From Neisseriaceae bacterium (lineage in GTDB: Bacteria; Pseudomonadota; Gammaproteobacteria; Burkholderiales; UBA11063), in NCBI GenBank assembly GCA_027371515.1, contig DAHXMX010000048.1:1-7182 (forward strand): a DNA stretch of 7,182 nt. Reading direction: 5' to 3'. Under the pieces are notes generated by a model, which searched no databases, was not told the origin of the DNA, and saw only the letters and a list, made by a program, of their open reading frames with translations. The translations under genes were made by a program, and so were the position numbers. How positions within the stretch are numbered: position 1 is the stretch's first letter; each line of letters starts with the position of its first letter. This document shows, piece after piece, positions 5,776-7,182 of this stretch.

Positions 5776-7164
5776 CTAACTAGTTTGACCGAAAATAGCA
5801 TCACCATTTTTTCTGAAAAATCTGTAATAAATCATTATTAATATAAACATAAATAATGCTCCATAGGCATCAAAAAATCCAACTAATGTAAACTCGTTAC
5901 CCCATAGAGTATAACCCTGTCCTAAAATAATAATTGTGATAAGAAACATTGAAAAAATAGGTCCAATAGGGAACAGTAGTGCTTTATATTTAAGAACCGA
6001 TAAATCTTTAATATGATTTTTACGGAAGCAGTAATGAGATAGTGCGATACCAAACCAAGCAATAAATCCACATGAAGATGACAGATTAACTAAACGGGTA
6101 AATAATATACCATTACCTATCATGGATGATAAAAATACAGTTGAGCCAACTAACGCTGTTGCAATTAGAGCATTAATCGGTAAACCATAGTTGGTTATTT
6201 TTGAAAATATTTTTGGTGCTTGATTGGTTTGTGCCATATACCATAGTGTACGTGTTGCTGAATACATACTTGCATTTGCTGCAGATAGTATAGCTACTAA
6301 GATTACAAAATTAAGTATATTAGCAGCTAAGTCACCTTTTAGATAATGGGTAAATACTAAAGTAAATGGACTTGCTAAAACGCTATTATCAACAGCTAAG
6401 TGTGGGTTATTAAATGGAATCAATAGACTAATTAATAATGTAGCTAAAATATAAAACATTAATAGACGCCAAAATACGTTTTTAACTGCTTTAGGAATGC
6501 TCTTTGTAGGATCTTTCGCTTCACCTGATGTGATGCCAATTAATTCTGAACCTTGGAAAGAGAATCCAGCAGCTAAGAATACCGCAAAAAATCCATGCAT
6601 ACCATTATGAAATGGAGCATCGCCAATAGTTAAATTATGTAGCCCAAAATTAGGTGTTTGATAAATTATAGCGATACCTAAAATAATAAAAATTATTATT
6701 ACTGAGATTTTCATGATAGATAGGAGATACTCTATTTCACCATAAATACGTACAGAAAATAAATTTAATCCAAGTATTAAGCTAAAAAATATTATAGAAA
6801 ATACAATTGCTGGAACATGCGGAAACCAAAACTGCATTACAATATTAGCTGCCGATATTTCAGCTGCAATAGTGATAGCCCAATTAAACCAATAATTTAC
6901 ACCCATTGCAAAACCAAAGGAAGGGTTGACAAAACTTCCCGAATATTCACAAAATGAACCAGTTGAGGGAAGGTATGTAGATAATTCACCCAAACTTGTT
7001 ATTAAGAAAAAAACCATTATTGATACTAGTAGATATGCAGCTAAAGCACCACCTGGTCCTGCTATGCTAATTGCTAAACCACTGGCAAGAAAAATGCCTG
7101 TACCAATAGAACCACCAAGCGCTATCATATTTAAATGACGTGTTTCAAGTTTTTTTGCTAACAT
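5776..7164 (-). CDS. lysP: APC-family amino acid permease, probably lysine-specific (LysP-like)
   Basis: Inner-membrane amino acid/proton symporter of the APC superfamily, AAT family; L-lysine is the probable substrate because the closest match I recognise is E. coli LysP. 462 residues against about 489, with shorter N- and C-terminal tails. Twelve hydrophobic segments are visible, at about 12-33, 38-60, 84-112, 118-136, 147-167, 190-210, 232-252, 283-303, 331-350, 355-378, 396-416 and 425-448. TM1 carries GGSIGTGIF (17-25) and TM6 carries GFSFQGSELIG (200-210). Lys152, Glu207 and Glu215 align with LysP residues implicated in lysine transport as I recall. TSLGEL (56-61), GGALAAY (38-44) and WFGIALSHY (370-378) are also LysP-like. 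The start has a weak GAAAG Shine-Dalgarno 7 nt upstream; no in-frame stop appears in the 18 bp to the window end, so a slightly longer N-terminus is possible. Substrate is less certain than family: other basic or aromatic amino acid permeases are alternatives. Its promoter, and any lysine riboswitch, would lie outside. Confidence 0.88.
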   Translation of the reverse strand: MLAKKLETRHLNMIALGGSIGTGIFLASGLAISIAGPGGALAAYLLVSIMVFFLITSLGELSTYLPSTGSFCEYSGSFVNPSFGFAMGVNYWFNWAITIAAEISAANIVMQFWFPHVPAIVFSIIFFSLILGLNLFSVRIYGEIEYLLSIMKISVIIIFIILGIAIIYQTPNFGLHNLTIGDAPFHNGMHGFFAVFLAAGFSFQGSELIGITSGEAKDPTKSIPKAVKNVFWRLLMFYILATLLISLLIPFNNPHLAVDNSVLASPFTLVFTHYLKGDLAANILNFVILVAILSAANASMYSATRTLWYMAQTNQAPKIFSKITNYGLPINALIATALVGSTVFLSSMIGNGILFTRLVNLSSSCGFIAWFGIALSHYCFRKNHIKDLSVLKYKALLFPIGPIFSMFLITIIILGQGYTLWGNEFTLVGFFDAYGALFMFILIMIYYRFFRKNGDAIFGQTS

Positions 7165-7182
7165 AATATCACTTTCAATAAT

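Noticed and set aside
5806..5821. ATTTTT/AAAAAT hairpin as a terminator for mrp
   Set aside because: The stem is only six A-T pairs within the lysP-like coding region; too weak for an intrinsic terminator.
6926..7138. 70-codon open frame on the plus strand
   Set aside because: It is antisense to TM1-TM3 of the permease and has no independent support.
7150..7156. A7 tract at codons 3-5 of the lysP-like gene, a possible phase-variation or slippage site
   Set aside because: The tract is short; a -1 shift ends almost at once at ACT TGA. Without strain comparison there is no sign of variability.

Overview
The window is an AT-rich (roughly one third G+C by eye) stretch of bacterial chromosome. 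It carries five conserved housekeeping or transport genes packed with very short gaps. The proteins all resemble gammaproteobacterial homologues as I know them: an MgtA-type Mg2+ ATPase ending in the family's GWQ tail, a one-chain iron-sulfur L-serine dehydratase, a zinc-type MetG with a C-terminal tRNA-binding domain, Mrp/ApbC, and a LysP-type permease. metG and mrp are divergent neighbours, as in Escherichia coli. An AT-rich, possibly host-associated gammaproteobacterium is the best guess; I cannot name the genus from this sequence.

Layout. Bases 1-1166 (+) hold the C-terminal ~43% of mgtA, cut by the window edge. A sigma70-like promoter with a consensus -10 begins one base after its stop codon and leads into sdaA (1235-2605, +). 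sdaA and metG (2689-4701, -) converge on a strong hairpin at 2626-2668 that probably terminates transcription from both sides. metG and mrp (4728-5756, +) are divergent with only 26 bp between start codons, so each promoter probably lies inside the other gene. mrp and the lysP-like gene (5776-7164, -) converge with 19 bp between stop codons and no convincing terminator hairpin. The lysP start is 18 bp from the window end, so its regulatory region is not visible. No intergenic stretch exceeds 90 bp.

Function. The genes do not form one pathway. mgtA and the lysP-like gene import Mg2+ and (probably) lysine. SdaA destroys L-serine to pyruvate and ammonia and depends on a 4Fe-4S cluster. Mrp is an ATP-dependent Fe-S cluster carrier. 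MetG charges tRNA-Met. Gene orientation changes at nearly every boundary, so most genes look like separate transcription units rather than an operon.

I saw no phage, IS element, CRISPR array, tRNA, rRNA or toxin-antitoxin pair, and no evidence of an undescribed system. The most interesting details are small: the serine dehydratase ends exactly on a cysteine; short perfect tandem duplications occur inside sdaA and mrp; short repeats overlap the stop codons of both genes; and the metG-mrp divergent spacer is extremely compressed.
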